Made by a program: the position numbers and the translations under genes. A stretch of 64,000 bases of DNA from contig AP026126.1 of assembly GCA_030295235.1 (NCBI GenBank), positions 1,798,001 through 1,862,000 on the forward strand, given 5' to 3'. This DNA comes from Fistulifera solaris (lineage: Eukaryota > Bacillariophyta > Bacillariophyceae > Naviculales > Stauroneidaceae). The notes beneath the pieces are model-generated. The model searched no databases. It saw only the letters and a list, made by a program, of their open reading frames with translations, and was not told the origin of the DNA. Shown here in pieces: positions 9,800 through 20,278 of this stretch; positions within the stretch are counted from its first letter, which is position 1; each line of letters opens with the position of its first letter.

Positions 9800-12052
9800 T
9801 CAAAGCAGGGGCAAGGTTGGGAATGATGCGACCAAGTACGCCTCGAGAACAGAGACACCTGCACCGGGGTGAGTTATCATCCAATTCGCTTGTTCATCCA
9901 TCACGTCGCGAAAGGCTGGGCCACGAGGAATCCGAGGGAGTAATTTCTTCACTGCCTCTCCGTCCAGTAAGGGTTCCTGGTGCCAAATACCGATGAGTCC
10001 CAGCTGCTGCCAAGCTGCGGCAAACGCATCAAACGACTCGATGATACCTCGACGTTGCTCATCTTGATAATCGTCTACAATATCACCCTCAATGGCGTAG
10101 CTAATGTCGCCCTCAAGTGCTGCCAGTTGCTCCGAAATAGCAAGTATGAGACTGGCACGCCAAAGGGGGCCGACTTTTATCAGCACTTGCGCACAGCGTT
10201 GTCGAAATTCCATCGCGTGAATCCAGAGAGGATCCTCTTCTGTCGCCGAATCAATGTTGTGACCGTTCATTGTGCAAAAAACGCTGGTCTGATCATGATC
10301 GGCGCTTTCTCGGCGAGAAGTTACGAGAACATCACTCAAAAGAATCATAGTGGCCGAAATATCTCCGCCAGATCCCATCAAATGCGCTATTTGATCGGAT
10401 GCAATCAAGATTTTTTCCACTGATTCAGCGTCTCGGGTAGGCCGCTTTAGCTCGTCAACTAATATCTTTGAAATGATAGATCGGTTTGACTTTTTGTTTC
10501 TCGCACTTGGTGTCTCGGCAGCATTCTTTCTCCAGAGTGCGGTTTCGTCCCATAGAGGCTTCAAAAAGGCAGCGTACCACAACAGGCGACGAGATTCGCA
10601 ATCGTCGACAAGTCGACAGCCTCCGTCATAAATAGGATTTTGTGCCGTGCACCATAGCGGAGGCGATAATCGGCAATCGGCCAAATGCTCATGTGCTGTT
10701 GATAACAAAGTAAGACCCATGCAAAAAATCCGTCGCGTTGTGTCGGCACAATCATCGCCACCATATTCGCAAAGGTACTTTGAAATCGGAAATACAGTGT
10801 CGACCAGCTTCAAATTGATCAAAAGTCGCATTGCACCGACCGGATCGGGTGATCTCAGCATCAAGTCAATCTCGCCACCAACGCGTTCACGAGAGACTTT
10901 CTGCCCCAATGCTGAGCGCACTCGATCGTCCATGGCCGACGCCTTTAATTCCGGGTCCATTCCAAAGCGCAAGCGGGCCGCGAAACGGATGGATCGCAGT
11001 ACTCGAAGGGGATCATCGAGCAATGTCGTCAAAGGTGCCAGCGGAGTAGCCACAATTCCTCTTCGTAGGTCGTCAAAGCCTCGCCTCGTCCAGTCTTCTA
11101 CCTGTCCGGTGTTGATGTTGTAAAACAAAGCATTGATCGTCAAGTCACGACGGAACGCGTCTTCCTCGGCAGTTCCGATTCTCATCAAATCAGGTATTCG
11201 GCTATCTTGTGTGTATTCTTCCGCACGCAGATTAACAAAGTCAATCCAAAACGAGTCAACCTTCATGGTTGCCGTTTCAAGGTGCTTCGATTTTTCCGGA
11301 TTTTTCAAAACAACGCCCACTGATACCGTATCTTCTCCCTGTGAAGTCAAGTATTCATTGAGATGATCCGCAAACTCGCGTCCTAGCATGTCATCGAGTG
11401 CTATGTCAATGTCGACTGGCGAATTCGATGATTCATCACGGCTGACAAGCACTTTTGTTCCCTGTCTTCCCAGAGAAGGTGCAGGTTTTTGAAACTTAGA
11501 TGTCAACCGATTGCCCCCTATATCAAACACCTTGTGGTACGTTTGAAACTCTGGAGTTGCCAGTAATTTATCACGGACCCAACCACCAGCTACACGGAGG
11601 GTGGTATTGAGATTCGTCTTTTCTCGAACGTGGCGAAGTAAATTGAAGAGTTGTTTTTCTTCGTCTGTCAAATGAATCGATGGACCATATCCCTCTCGAG
11701 GACGGTTACTCTTCGAAGATCCGTGAGAAGAAGACGAGGAGGAAGCAACAGCCGAAAAGAAACGGACACTATCCGTACGGCTCATTGTCATCGAATAAGG
11801 AGATTGTTCGGAAGAAATGCCAAGTTTCCGTTGAAAAGCTGCCATCGACGAAGTCTGTAACATATCATGCACCAGGATTCCTCCGAGTAACCTGAGTTCT
11901 CTCGAATCAGCTACCATATTCCATTTCGCTGATGAAAAAGGCCTTTCTCTCATCTTGATTGATCCGAGCCATGAGGTTTTCGCATTCGCTTGTATCCCAT
12001 GTTGTTGTAAGAGTGTGCTGCGCAAAGCGGATATTTTGAGTTGTAGCATCAT
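9800..12052 (-). CDS. CCA-adding tRNA nucleotidyltransferase
   Basis: Adds CCA to tRNA 3' ends. The intact 750-residue frame shows the class II nucleotidyltransferase signature: VAGGWVRDKLL (~residue 153), the metal-binding pair in DIDIALDD (~213), RRDLTINALFYNINTGQ (~300), and DDPLRVLRSIRFAARL (~340). A long helical C-terminal part follows. The first ~110 residues are Ser/Arg-rich with few acids and contain several Met, which fits a mitochondrial (possibly dual) transit peptide. The true start could be the first ATG pair at 12052 or a later in-frame Met. At 750 residues it is longer than typical eukaryotic CCA enzymes (~430-550), mostly from the N-terminal extension and C-terminal inserts. 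Confidence 0.92.
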   Translation of the reverse strand: MMLQLKISALRSTLLQQHGIQANAKTSWLGSIKMRERPFSSAKWNMVADSRELRLLGGILVHDMLQTSSMAAFQRKLGISSEQSPYSMTMSRTDSVRFFSAVASSSSSSHGSSKSNRPREGYGPSIHLTDEEKQLFNLLRHVREKTNLNTTLRVAGGWVRDKLLATPEFQTYHKVFDIGGNRLTSKFQKPAPSLGRQGTKVLVSRDESSNSPVDIDIALDDMLGREFADHLNEYLTSQGEDTVSVGVVLKNPEKSKHLETATMKVDSFWIDFVNLRAEEYTQDSRIPDLMRIGTAEEDAFRRDLTINALFYNINTGQVEDWTRRGFDDLRRGIVATPLAPLTTLLDDPLRVLRSIRFAARLRFGMDPELKASAMDDRVRSALGQKVSRERVGGEIDLMLRSPDPVGAMRLLINLKLVDTVFPISKYLCEYGGDDCADTTRRIFCMGLTLLSTAHEHLADCRLSPPLWCTAQNPIYDGGCRLVDDCESRRLLWYAAFLKPLWDETALWRKNAAETPSARNKKSNRSIISKILVDELKRPTRDAESVEKILIASDQIAHLMGSGGDISATMILLSDVLVTSRRESADHDQTSVFCTMNGHNIDSATEEDPLWIHAMEFRQRCAQVLIKVGPLWRASLILAISEQLAALEGDISYAIEGDIVDDYQDEQRRGIIESFDAFAAAWQQLGLIGIWHQEPLLDGEAVKKLLPRIPRGPAFRDVMDEQANWMITHPGAGVSVLEAYLVASFPTLPLL

Positions 12053-13146
12053 TAACGATAGTATTGAAACAAGGAATGCCTTCGAAAAGTGGAAGCGTCG
12101 ACGACTGATTCGAGCGCCGCAAGAAAAAGTCGCTATTCTCCTTTGTTTTGTTTTTCTCCCCCATGGCCTCGTCTGCGAAGTTGTGCATGGATCTCCTTTT
12201 TCTAAAGCTCGCTTTTTATGAAATTATACGCGACTAATGCAGATGAAACGCATGTCGTAATGAGGAAATGTTTTGGAAGGTTGAGATGGATAGTGATAGA
12301 ATAAACAGAATCGAAACACGTGACACGAGTGACGAATAATGGTGTGGGTGGCCGCTCTGCTTTGTTGGTTCTGTTCCGCCGCCGTTAAATTGCTCTTCGC
12401 ACTTCTCGCCTTTTGGCTTGTTTCGTGCGACGCAAAGCGAGGTACAAGGTACTGGTACCGGTACTCTCTAGTAGAACAAAAAGCGAGGGTTCAAGCTACC
12501 TTTTCCACATACAAAAGCATAGTAAAATTACTGCTAATTCGGATAATCTTGTACAATTTCTGACTAGTGTCGTGTATCCTGTCCGGTATTCAACTCAATT
12601 TATATCTCAGTCCCTAATTGATGTGACCAGCTTTTGGTGACTCTGATGTGACATGTGACCCGTGTCTCAAGACTACTCTCTACACTGAACAAATTTATTT
12701 ACACCATTGCCCAAAGTAGAATCCCAGAGTCATTTTGTCTTGATGCCTGATGCCTCGAACTACGAAAATTGCGCCTCCTTTCGGGAAAGAGTGTGAGAGT
12801 TTGTGTGAAATCTTTTCGTTTGCGATGGTCTTCGGCATTGACGGTCACCATTTTCGAGTTTGCTTCCTGTTATTACCTTGCTGGTTTCACATCATAGTCC
12901 TTTTTGAAGATAGGAACCCTTTAACATCAAACAGAATTGCAAGTCGAATTTGACATCTACAGCATAGTATCGTCTAAACATCAAGCTTTGCTGTTTGACA
13001 AAGAGGCATTTGACACAAGCCGCTATTTTGCTAGCGATTCGAGTCATTCCGGGAGTTTCGGCCGTCGGCATATCTTGTCAACCATCTAGCGTTTGTCTAG
13101 CTTCATTCATATTATACTATACTTCTTGTAATCAAACACACGCACC
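12053..13146. other. intergenic region between divergent genes
   Basis: About 1.1 kb separating the CCA-adding enzyme (minus) from the aldo-keto reductase relative (plus). It includes a GTAC-rich cluster at about 12445-12465. Short open frames here have no domain signature, and I see no gene. Confidence 0.5.
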
Positions 13147-14569
13147 ATGTTACGGTCCTCATGGGTGAACCTTTTACTTTCTTTCTCCTTCCTCTTGCAC
13201 AATGCCCCATTGGTCGAGGCCAACTTCTTCTCAAGAATCCTAAGTTTCGGAAATGATGAAGAAAAGCCTCCACAGCCATCTGGAGCGAGACAAGCTTCGG
13301 GAGCAATGGGAAAGGTTGGGAGTATCATAGCGTTTGATAAGGGCGTTCTTATGGCTCATCTTGCCAACAATAATAGAATCCCTTTGATCGGTGTGGGAGT
13401 TGGAAATGCCCTCGGCATCACGTTTCCGCTTTGGTGGCGGAAGCCGTGCAAGATGACAAGCGAGTCCGTTTGATCGATACATCCCACGCCAGTGGTAACG
13501 AAGAATTAGTAGCTGAAGGCATCATAGCTGGTGCTGAAAGACTTGGTCAAGATGAAAAACTGGAAGTACACGTTGTGACGAAGGTATGGTATACATATTT
13601 GGGTTACGAACGCACAAAAATTTCTGTTGAGGAATCGCTGAAATCCTTCGAGGTGGCAATTCATCACCCCAAGGTCAACCTACGAATTCACGTGCTGCTG
13701 CACTGGCCGAAATGCTTCGATAACATCGAGTGGATGAACTGTGCAGGCGAGGAAGAAGCTATGGACCCCATGGTCAAAGCTGCAGGGCCGGATCCGACCA
13801 AGGATCCGGAAAATGCTGGAAAGAGAGCTGGAAATACCTCGAAGAACTGTACTTGTCTGACAAATATCCTGTAGAGAGTATCGGAGTATCGAACTTTCAC
13901 TTGCATGATGTGGAGAAGATGGACAGGTTTGCTAGAATCCATCCACATGTTCTACAAGTCAATCTCTGGAATCTTCTGTACGATCCTATGCTAGTGGACT
14001 ACTGCCACAAGCATCGAATCCACTTGCAGGTGTACAATGCCATGCATGGTACCGTTGTGAACGCCCGACGAGCACCGCACGCATTGCACCATCTACAGAA
14101 AGTCTCCAACGACCTCACTACTTCCGCCGGTCTCCCCGTAACGCCAGCACAAACCATTCTGGCTTGGCTCGTGCAACACGGTGTTTCGGTAATCCCACGA
14201 ACGTCCAAGCTTACCCGACTGGAAGAAAACTCTGGCGTCGTCTTATCGGCGATTCCGGCTTTGAATGACGAACAAGTGGAAATAGTTGCGAACGCGGTAG
14301 AAGCGTACTTGAGTGGCGAAGATATGGAAAAAGATATCCACGTTTCGGTCACATTCCACGCTATCTCTCATGATATCATGTTGTATTGGCTTGGATCGGA
14401 TGGGAGCGAAACCCGAATCGATCACATCTGGAAAGGAGAGACGTTCGACGAGGTCACATATCCCAACCATAGATTCCGTACCTACAATGCGTACAACAAG
14501 GACGAATATGTGGACCACGTGATCGATGTAAACTTTGGCGAGCACAAGAATATTCATGTAGAACTCTAA
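13147..14569 (+). CDS. secretory aldo-keto reductase-like protein (two frame changes)
   Basis: About 474 residues from an ATG at 13147. Residues ~1-25 (SWVNLLLSFSFLLHN) form a signal peptide. The NAD(P)H-dependent aldo-keto reductase fold follows: IPLIGVGVGNA, VRLIDTSHASGNEE, VVTKVW (catalytic Lys region), LHWPKCFDN (catalytic His), and SIGVSNFHLHDVEK. The protein reads through three frames, with one base apparently missing near 13409 and one near 13813. Restoring them gives a continuous family match. The active-site Tyr usually found before GNE is replaced (HASGNEE), so redox activity is doubtful. The last ~90 residues (VTFHAISHDIMLYWLGSDG onward) are an extra domain of unknown role. Confidence 0.7.
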
Positions 14570-14809
14570 TACTTCCGAATTCTGTTATTAACACACAATA
14601 ATTCCACTTTATTCAAGACAACATAAACATATTTAACAAGGACGCCGAATCAGGAAATCAATTGTACCATAAGTTAGATTCACAGGAAGATGACAAGAGC
14701 AAAACCAACTCTGAAAGCAGCGCGGCTACTACTGTACAGACTTTCGAAGTACACCGATATCCTCTATCTATTTTCAAACTACTAAAAACTAGCCGATTTC
14801 GAATCGAGT

Positions 14810-15152
14810 TTAGAAAAGACCGAACAACTTTTTCTTGGGGGCTTCTACCTTGGCGGCCGCTTTCACTGGGGCTTTCTTGGCGACGGGTGCCTTCTTGGCA
14901 GCAGGGGGCCTTGGCAGCGGCCTTGACAGGTGTCTTCTTGGCAGCGACAGCCTTGACAGGCGTTTTCTTCTTGGGCTCTTCGACGTACATTGTTTCGTTC
15001 TCGAACTCCCATGACTGTTTTCCTCCTCGGCTGTAGGCGTTGTTCAATCCGAACAAAGAAGTGCTTGCTCGCGATTGAGAGGAGGGTGCGAAAGCCATGC
15101 AGGCAGTGATCGCAACGAGAAGAAGGAGAGTGGAAAGGATAGACTTGGCCAT
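14810..15152 (-). CDS. small plastid-targeted Lys/Ala/Pro-rich protein (one frame change)
   Basis: About 113 residues. The N terminus MAKSILSTLLLLVAITACMAFAP is a signal peptide ending in an ASAFAP-type cleavage motif with Phe, the hallmark of import into the complex plastid. The mature part repeats KKTPVKA and AAKKAPVAKKAPVK-like blocks, resembling histone H1 tails. The frame breaks in five G at 14904-14908 of the plus strand. Reading four gives an uninterrupted repeat region ending KKKLFGLF and a TAA at 14810-14812. A basic tail suggests nucleic acid or negatively charged partners, for example a plastid nucleoid protein, but this is inference. Two TGACGT half-sites lie about 340 bases upstream. 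Confidence 0.75.
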
Positions 15153-15485
15153 TTTAAAATTGTTGAATAGATTGCTTTTGTTGTGAAAAACAAGATTGAG
15201 AAGCGAATGTGTGGAGAAAACGATCGTCAAACGGCGATGTAACGAGTGACGCAATACTTTGTGACGCAATCGATACGTTGGATTTCTGAACACACGGGAA
15301 GCTCGCAACGAGCCACGAGCCAGGAGCCACCAAATACGAACACCCCTCTCTCCCCGCTTTCCCACTTTCCTCTCGCACCTCGCACCTCGCACCCCATCAC
15401 AAAGATCGGCATTTGATGGGTCGAACAAAGGAAAATGTCCGCTGACTCACTCGACAGACTCGCCCGGCGCACCGGGAAAATGACG

Positions 15486-15498
15486 ACGTCATACGTCA
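15486..15498 (-). promoter_or_regulatory. paired TGACGT half-sites
   Basis: Two ACGTCA words (15486-15491 and 15493-15498), read as TGACGT on the minus strand, sit about 340 bases upstream of the small plastid protein. TGACGT is the core of bZIP-bound CRE elements and is known from CO2/cAMP-responsive promoters of P. tricornutum. Function here is inferred from sequence only. Confidence 0.35.
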
Positions 15499-15650
15499 TC
15501 ATCGCACGGACCACGCACGTACGAAAACAAAGCCGACCTCTACTGTTCCTCATTATCGTTGATTAGTATCTCAGGGCAAAAGCACCCAAATATCATTATT
15601 AATAAGTAATATCACCAACATGTCTCGTTGTTTGGACATGAAACGTAAAA

Positions 15651-16340
15651 AACGAAAGATGCAACGCTACAAATGTCCACGTAGATTTTACGTAGTTCTC
15701 GTATAAGGAAATTATTTATCGACAGAGGCGAACCCGGATATTCTGCAATTTCGAAGACTCCATTTTTCCGGTTCATTGTGCTCAAATGGCATCATCGCTT
15801 TCACAAACCTGCATGCTGCATGTCATGCATTTATTGACGATACCATAATAAATTGAAATTCGGAGAAAAACGATAGATACAACGCTACCAAATGTCTACG
15901 TAGATTATACGTAGCTCTCGTATAAGGAAATTATTTATTGACAGAGGCGAACCCGGATATTCTGCAATTTCGAAGACTCCTCCACTTTTCCGGTTGATTG
16001 TGCTCAAATGGCATCATCGCTTTCACAAACCTGCATGCTGCATGTCATGCATTTATTGACGATACCATAATAAATTGAAATTCGGAGAAAAACGATAGAT
16101 ACAAGGCTACCAAATGTCTACGTAGATTATACGTAGCTCTCGTATAAGGAAATTATTTATCGACAGAGGTGAAACCCGGATATTCCGCAATTTCGAAGAC
16201 TCCTCCACTTTTCCGGTTGATTGTGCTCAAATGGCATCATCGCTTTCACAAACCTGCATGCTGCGTGTCATTCATTTATTGGCGATACCAAAATAAATTG
16301 GAATACTGAAAAAACGAAAAATGCAACGCTGCCAAATGTC
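15651..16340. repeat. 222-bp tandem repeat, three units plus a stub
   Basis: Units begin at 15651, 15869 and 16091, each at the word AACGAWAGATRCAA. A fourth start at 16313 breaks off after about 28 bases. Landmarks such as GACAGAGG and GTGCTCAAATGGCATCATCGC recur at 219-223 base spacing. Units 2 and 3 are more alike than either is to unit 1. Each unit carries a small inverted repeat (CTACGTAG...ACGTAG) and an ATGCATG palindrome area. There is no long open frame. Confidence 0.9.
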
Positions 16341-16454
16341 TAGTACCAGTAGCTCAAGGAAAAATCCGGCTGTGTCGCTGTGTCCGTGTCCGTGTGTATG
16401 TCACGTAACGTAACGCTGGTCCTGGGTGTCTGAATCACGGGTGTGACGCTATCT

Positions 16455-16611
16455 CCGGGGATCGAGCCCCCGCTTGCGGGGAAACGACGTTAAAATCTGC
16501 CTCGCCGTAGGCGCTACATAGAATTTTGTACTGGAGGCAGATTTTAACGCCCTTTCCAAGGGCGAGAACGAAAAAAGCTATCCGCAGGGACTAGACGCCG
16601 AAGGCGGCTAG
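16455..16611. other. cluster of perfect short hairpins
   Basis: At least five inverted repeats lie within ~160 bases. They are CCCCGC-TT-GCGGGG (16468-16481), a 16-base perfect arm pair (16488-16503 with 16534-16549) whose left arm ends in the triloop hairpin CGCC-GTA-GGCG (16503-16513), CGCCCTT-TCC-AAGGGCG (16548-16564), and CTAG-A-CGCC-GAA-GGCG-G-CTAG (16591-16611). The region could be a foldback element or a structured RNA. I cannot assign it to a known class. Confidence 0.6.
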
Positions 16612-17159
16612 TAAAAATAAAACAATAAAACAGCAAAAAAGGGCGGCGCCAAAGATAAGTCGTGGGTACCGGATTCCATTTGTATCGGCTATCATGTACA
16701 TAGGAATGTCGTAGCGTGCACCTTTCTCGCATCTCGCATCGCCTTGCTCTCACGCACACCATGCGCACTACATCATTATTTGCAGCAACTAAAAAGAATA
16801 CCTTCTTTTCATTCATTACGAACTCATTAAAAGACACTATCACCCCTTTAAGTTGAAGTTCTCGTCTCAATGCAATGTTTTGTGGAAAGTGGGATCTTCC
16901 TCAAGGAAATGATCTGTGATCTTCCTAACCGTGACGACGACCTCCTGCGATTCCAGTGCAAGGCGTTTGCTTCGGAGAGCCATGTTCCTCTTACGTCTTA
17001 CGTAGTATTCGTTTGCAGCAGTCAGCAAACATAACCGCGCATTTCTCATTGCTGTGAAGCAAGATTTTATCCTTCATTTGCTTCGTTTCTACAAAGCTAC
17101 AGCTCTCCTTTTCGAACTCCTCTTTGTAGCTATTTCGCACAAACAGAAGCTCAGTCAAA
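16612..17159. other. intergenic region
   Basis: About 550 bases between the hairpin cluster and the next start codon. Short frames on the minus strand (16544-17049) show no domain. Nothing else is recognised. Confidence 0.4.
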
Positions 17160-18703
17160 ATGTCGCGAAGGAGGGATCCTTATTTACAACTCGTTCGACG
17201 GGACCGGATGACACCACGGCAACAGGCTCTTGTACCCGCACATTTGCCGAGATCCTTGACCTTGTATGAGTTCCGACAAGAGCCGACACGTTTAGACGAC
17301 ATTGACTGGCAGGAATACGGTTCGATAGCAATCTGGCGTAGCAACGGGTCCGTCATTTTTATTAAAGATCGATGCTTCCAACGGCGACGCCATGTGGTTT
17401 TTTTTATTTAGCGATCGTCTGGGCGGCACGATTTACGGTGAAACGGATGCCGCGATTGCCGAAACGGCAACATTCTTCTTGTCCCTTCAGCATCCCGAAC
17501 ATTGGGGCGAAAATCACCTTCTAATTCGCTCAGCAATTCTTATTGGAATTCGTGCATTCGATTTTGCCGCACTGTTACCCGCGCAGCTCGCACAGATTTT
17601 AGACTCTACGCGTTCTATTACTTTTTCATCAGGGTCCTTTACGCCCGAACAGGCGGTCATTCTAGCAACGCGACCTTATACCCTAAACATAGGGTTGGGT
17701 GAGAGATTTGTTGACCAGGGAACCGCATTTGTGCATGCGCTGCAAATACGCGAATCGTCCTTCGGTTTCCTCAAAATAATCGGTCAAAGGAACGGGGGAC
17801 CTTTTAGTGTTGAGAATTTGCAGCTACTATGTCAACTAAATTTCATCTTGGAGGCACCTTCGGTGCCACATCGATGACGAGGAATGTGCTCTTCTTCCGT
17901 TTTCCGCAAAGGTGAATAAACTGCACTGTCAGATGAGTGCAAAATACGTTCGGCCGGATGATCTTGCTTCCATCGATATTGTAGCGAACGACTTTACTCT
18001 CACATTGTTCTTGGATGGTAATCACGATCATTGGGACACGCTTCTCATTGCGGTCCTTCATCGAGTAGCTGAGCTGGGTCACTTTGAACGATTATGCTTC
18101 TCTGTCTTTTACAACGCTTTTTCAAGATCACTGCAGTTTTACAGAGTGGCTCGAGTTGTTGATGCACTGATTCGTGCTATCCATGCGAATCCCAATCTAG
18201 CATGTTTGGATTTGAGTAGCGATAAACAGTCCGTACGTTGGTCTCATTATTTCCAACCTCTTTTCCAGTCAATGGAAGAACACCCCGGACTGCGTTTTTT
18301 TGTAGTGCAAAGCTACATGCTTCGGGATGAAGAGATCAATGGTGATCATGAGACTCTTTTTCAGTTCAACTTTTCCTGGTTGCAACAGCTCCTCTCAAGG
18401 AATCGACGCTTCGCGGTCGTTGATAGTTCGGGTCAAAAATGTTCGAATGGACCCGTTATCGACAGAATGTATCTACTCAACCGCTTCTATCTGGGTTCGG
18501 AAAGTCTTTTGCAGGAATTTACGGCATCACGGCCGGCGTTGGTGTCTTTAGCGTTGGTCGACCAAGCTTCAAACAACGCTCAGTACATTGCATTGTTACT
18601 GTCGCATCACACCGACGTGCTGTGCGAGTTGCTCAGGATTTCGATGTGCAATCCGTATCGGGAGGTGAGCCGTCGTCGGGTACGCTGCGTCCAAACGCTT
18701 TGA
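17160..18703 (+). CDS. unknown protein, probably one gene read in three frames
   Basis: I do not recognise the family. Together the frames give about 514 residues starting MSRRRDPYLQLVRR at an ATG (17160). The first frame change is in eight T at 17398-17405; reading seven joins RRHVVF to LFSDRLGG. The second is near 17870, where one extra base separates LEAPSVPHR from DEECALLPF. The C-terminal half has evenly spaced Leu and helices (VARVVDALIRAIHANPNL, SASRPALVSLALVDQASN-like), reminiscent of solenoid or LRR-like repeats, but no clean repeat can be drawn. It sits between tandem-repeat DNA and a fragment of that repeat. It could be a decaying member of a diatom-specific family rather than an active gene. 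Confidence 0.5.
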
Positions 18704-19084
18704 AACGCAAAGCAACCAGTCACTCGTGATCTGCTGCAAAGAAATCAGCTTGCAGCTTCGTATCCAAACTAGTAAAAATATTGTAATTAACATTTTGGTT
18801 TTATTTTCTAGTAATAATAATAATAACTTTGATATTTTATTTCAAGTCCTATCCACGTTTTAGGTTCTTTCTCTCACGACATAAGTTACTCGATATAAGC
18901 CACTCATTCAGAATTATGCTCAAATGACATCATCGCTTTCACAAACATGAATTAAAGAGTGTAAAGAGGACCTATGTAATGTCCAATGCTTCAAAAATAA
19001 TGTTGGACATAAGGGGATACCTAGAAGTCCGATATGTTTAAGATTGCTTTTCCCTGACTTGCTAACGCGGTGATATGATTTTTT
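18704..19084. other. intergenic region with fragment of the 222-bp repeat
   Basis: Between convergent genes. It contains TAATAATAATAATAA near 18811-18825 and, at 18917-18947, a 31-base fragment (TGCTCAAATGACATCATCGC onward) that matches the core of the tandem repeat at 15651-16340 with one mismatch. Confidence 0.6.
18917..18947 (+). repeat. isolated fragment of the 222-bp repeat
   Basis: Matches the stretch beginning TGCTCAAATGGCATCATCGC in the tandem array about 2.7 kb upstream, with one substitution. The flanks are unrelated. Confidence 0.7.
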
Positions 19085-20278
19085 CTACTTCTTCGACAGA
19101 TGATAGGCTCCGAACATATCTTTGTCTTCATCGGTGTCCTGGAGACGCCGATCAACTTCCAGGAACGGAGGAAGATCAACTTCAGGCTCCGCTTTTCCCG
19201 AAGCTTCCACCTGGGCGTGTAAGATACACAGCCCTTCCTTGGGTGACTGAAAGATATGAACGACAAAGCTTTGCTTGTTGTACAAAAAGCTTATACGTCG
19301 CTGTTGTACAACATGACGACTCGTGTCGCGAGTTGCCGATGTGGACATGTACTCTCGTTCAGATATTATGCGCTTTTGCTCGATCAATTCTCCGTCCTCG
19401 GTCCATTGCGCCAATGTAGATTGATACACACTACCGAGACGTCGACCGTCGGGATCAATATTAGTTCTTCGACGAATGAAGCTGTAGCTGCTTTTATCGT
19501 CGTGAATATGCTTCAGATAGATCTTTTCCACTTCAAATTCTTTGTATGCGATTTCAGGAGGAAACTTCGAGAGATCAGGCTTGCTTTTCAGCAAGAATTT
19601 CGCAGATCGACGCTTCAAGTTGGATGGGAGGCCTACAATCTTGCTCAATGTGTCTACCAAGCGTGACATTTTCCCCTCAAAATCAGTAGAATTGTCGATG
19701 AAGTAAAAGTGCGGATGTCCTACCCATGCATTTTGTGTTTTTTGATCTACTTCACGTGCTTCTTCCTTCGTTTCTGTGCGAACTTTGTTGTTTTCAAGTG
19801 TATAAAAGGGCTCCGCACCGTCTGCAGCTGTTATAAGATGGAAAATAGCGTCGTATCGATTGTCACGAATCTGCACAATGTGGGTGTCCATCTCGCTCAG
19901 CAAGTCTGAAAACTCCTTCTGCGGCATGTACACACTCCCATCCATCGTCCCACGATCACAGAGCATGACTCCAGGTTTACCTCTTGCTTTTAATACACGA
20001 TGAATACCATCTTCTAGTGCCATTTGAACTTCCAAAACGGTTCGCTGAATCACTTTGGGCATACCCTGTGTCGAAAAGAAATCAACATTCATGCCGTTGG
20101 AAGACAGCGTCGTATAAGCCTCCGGACATGTGATGCACTCGAACCCTCGTTCACGCAAGTAAGAGAAGACTCGCGCGAGTGCAGTCGTCTTTCCACCGCA
20201 GGGACCACCCGTAAAGACAAATCGGAAAATGGGCGGGCCGTCCGTGGCATTGAGGTTTCGCTCCGCTTCGGTTGACAT
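19085..20278 (-). CDS. Ttd14-like P-loop/CYTH protein
   Basis: Intact 397-residue frame from an ATG. Residues ~18-32 read FVFTGGPCGGKTTAL, a Walker A P-loop of the AAA_28/NadR-like kinase type. A CYTH-like (triphosphate tunnel) region follows, with FEVEKIYLK and alternating charged strands (~230-350). This order matches TRPL translocation defect protein 14, which in Drosophila binds GTP and phosphatidic acid and is needed for TRPL channel traffic. In a diatom the substrate is unknown; nucleotide or phosphate sensing is plausible. There is no signal peptide, so it is probably cytosolic. A palindromic CRE lies ~210 bases upstream. Confidence 0.82.
   Translation of the reverse strand: MSTEAERNLNATDGPPIFRFVFTGGPCGGKTTALARVFSYLRERGFECITCPEAYTTLSSNGMNVDFFSTQGMPKVIQRTVLEVQMALEDGIHRVLKARGKPGVMLCDRGTMDGSVYMPQKEFSDLLSEMDTHIVQIRDNRYDAIFHLITAADGAEPFYTLENNKVRTETKEEAREVDQKTQNAWVGHPHFYFIDNSTDFEGKMSRLVDTLSKIVGLPSNLKRRSAKFLLKSKPDLSKFPPEIAYKEFEVEKIYLKHIHDDKSSYSFIRRRTNIDPDGRRLGSVYQSTLAQWTEDGELIEQKRIISEREYMSTSATRDTSRHVVQQRRISFLYNKQSFVVHIFQSPKEGLCILHAQVEASGKAEPEVDLPPFLEVDRRLQDTDEDKDMFGAYHLSKK

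Noticed and set aside
11907-12188. Alternative minus frame over the start of the CCA-adding enzyme gene
   Set aside because: It overlaps the transit-peptide part in another frame and has no domain. The 750-residue frame explains the region better.
12339-12563. Small hydrophobic frame MVWVAALLCWFCS
   Set aside because: It looks like a signal peptide, but the rest has no protein-like character and it lies in low-complexity intergenic DNA.
16450-16481. Possible tRNA T-arm or SINE B box (CGGGG-ATCGAGC-CCCCG stem-loop)
   Set aside because: The 7-base loop and stem look right, but position 54 is A, and I find no A box, anticodon arm or matching acceptor strand upstream.
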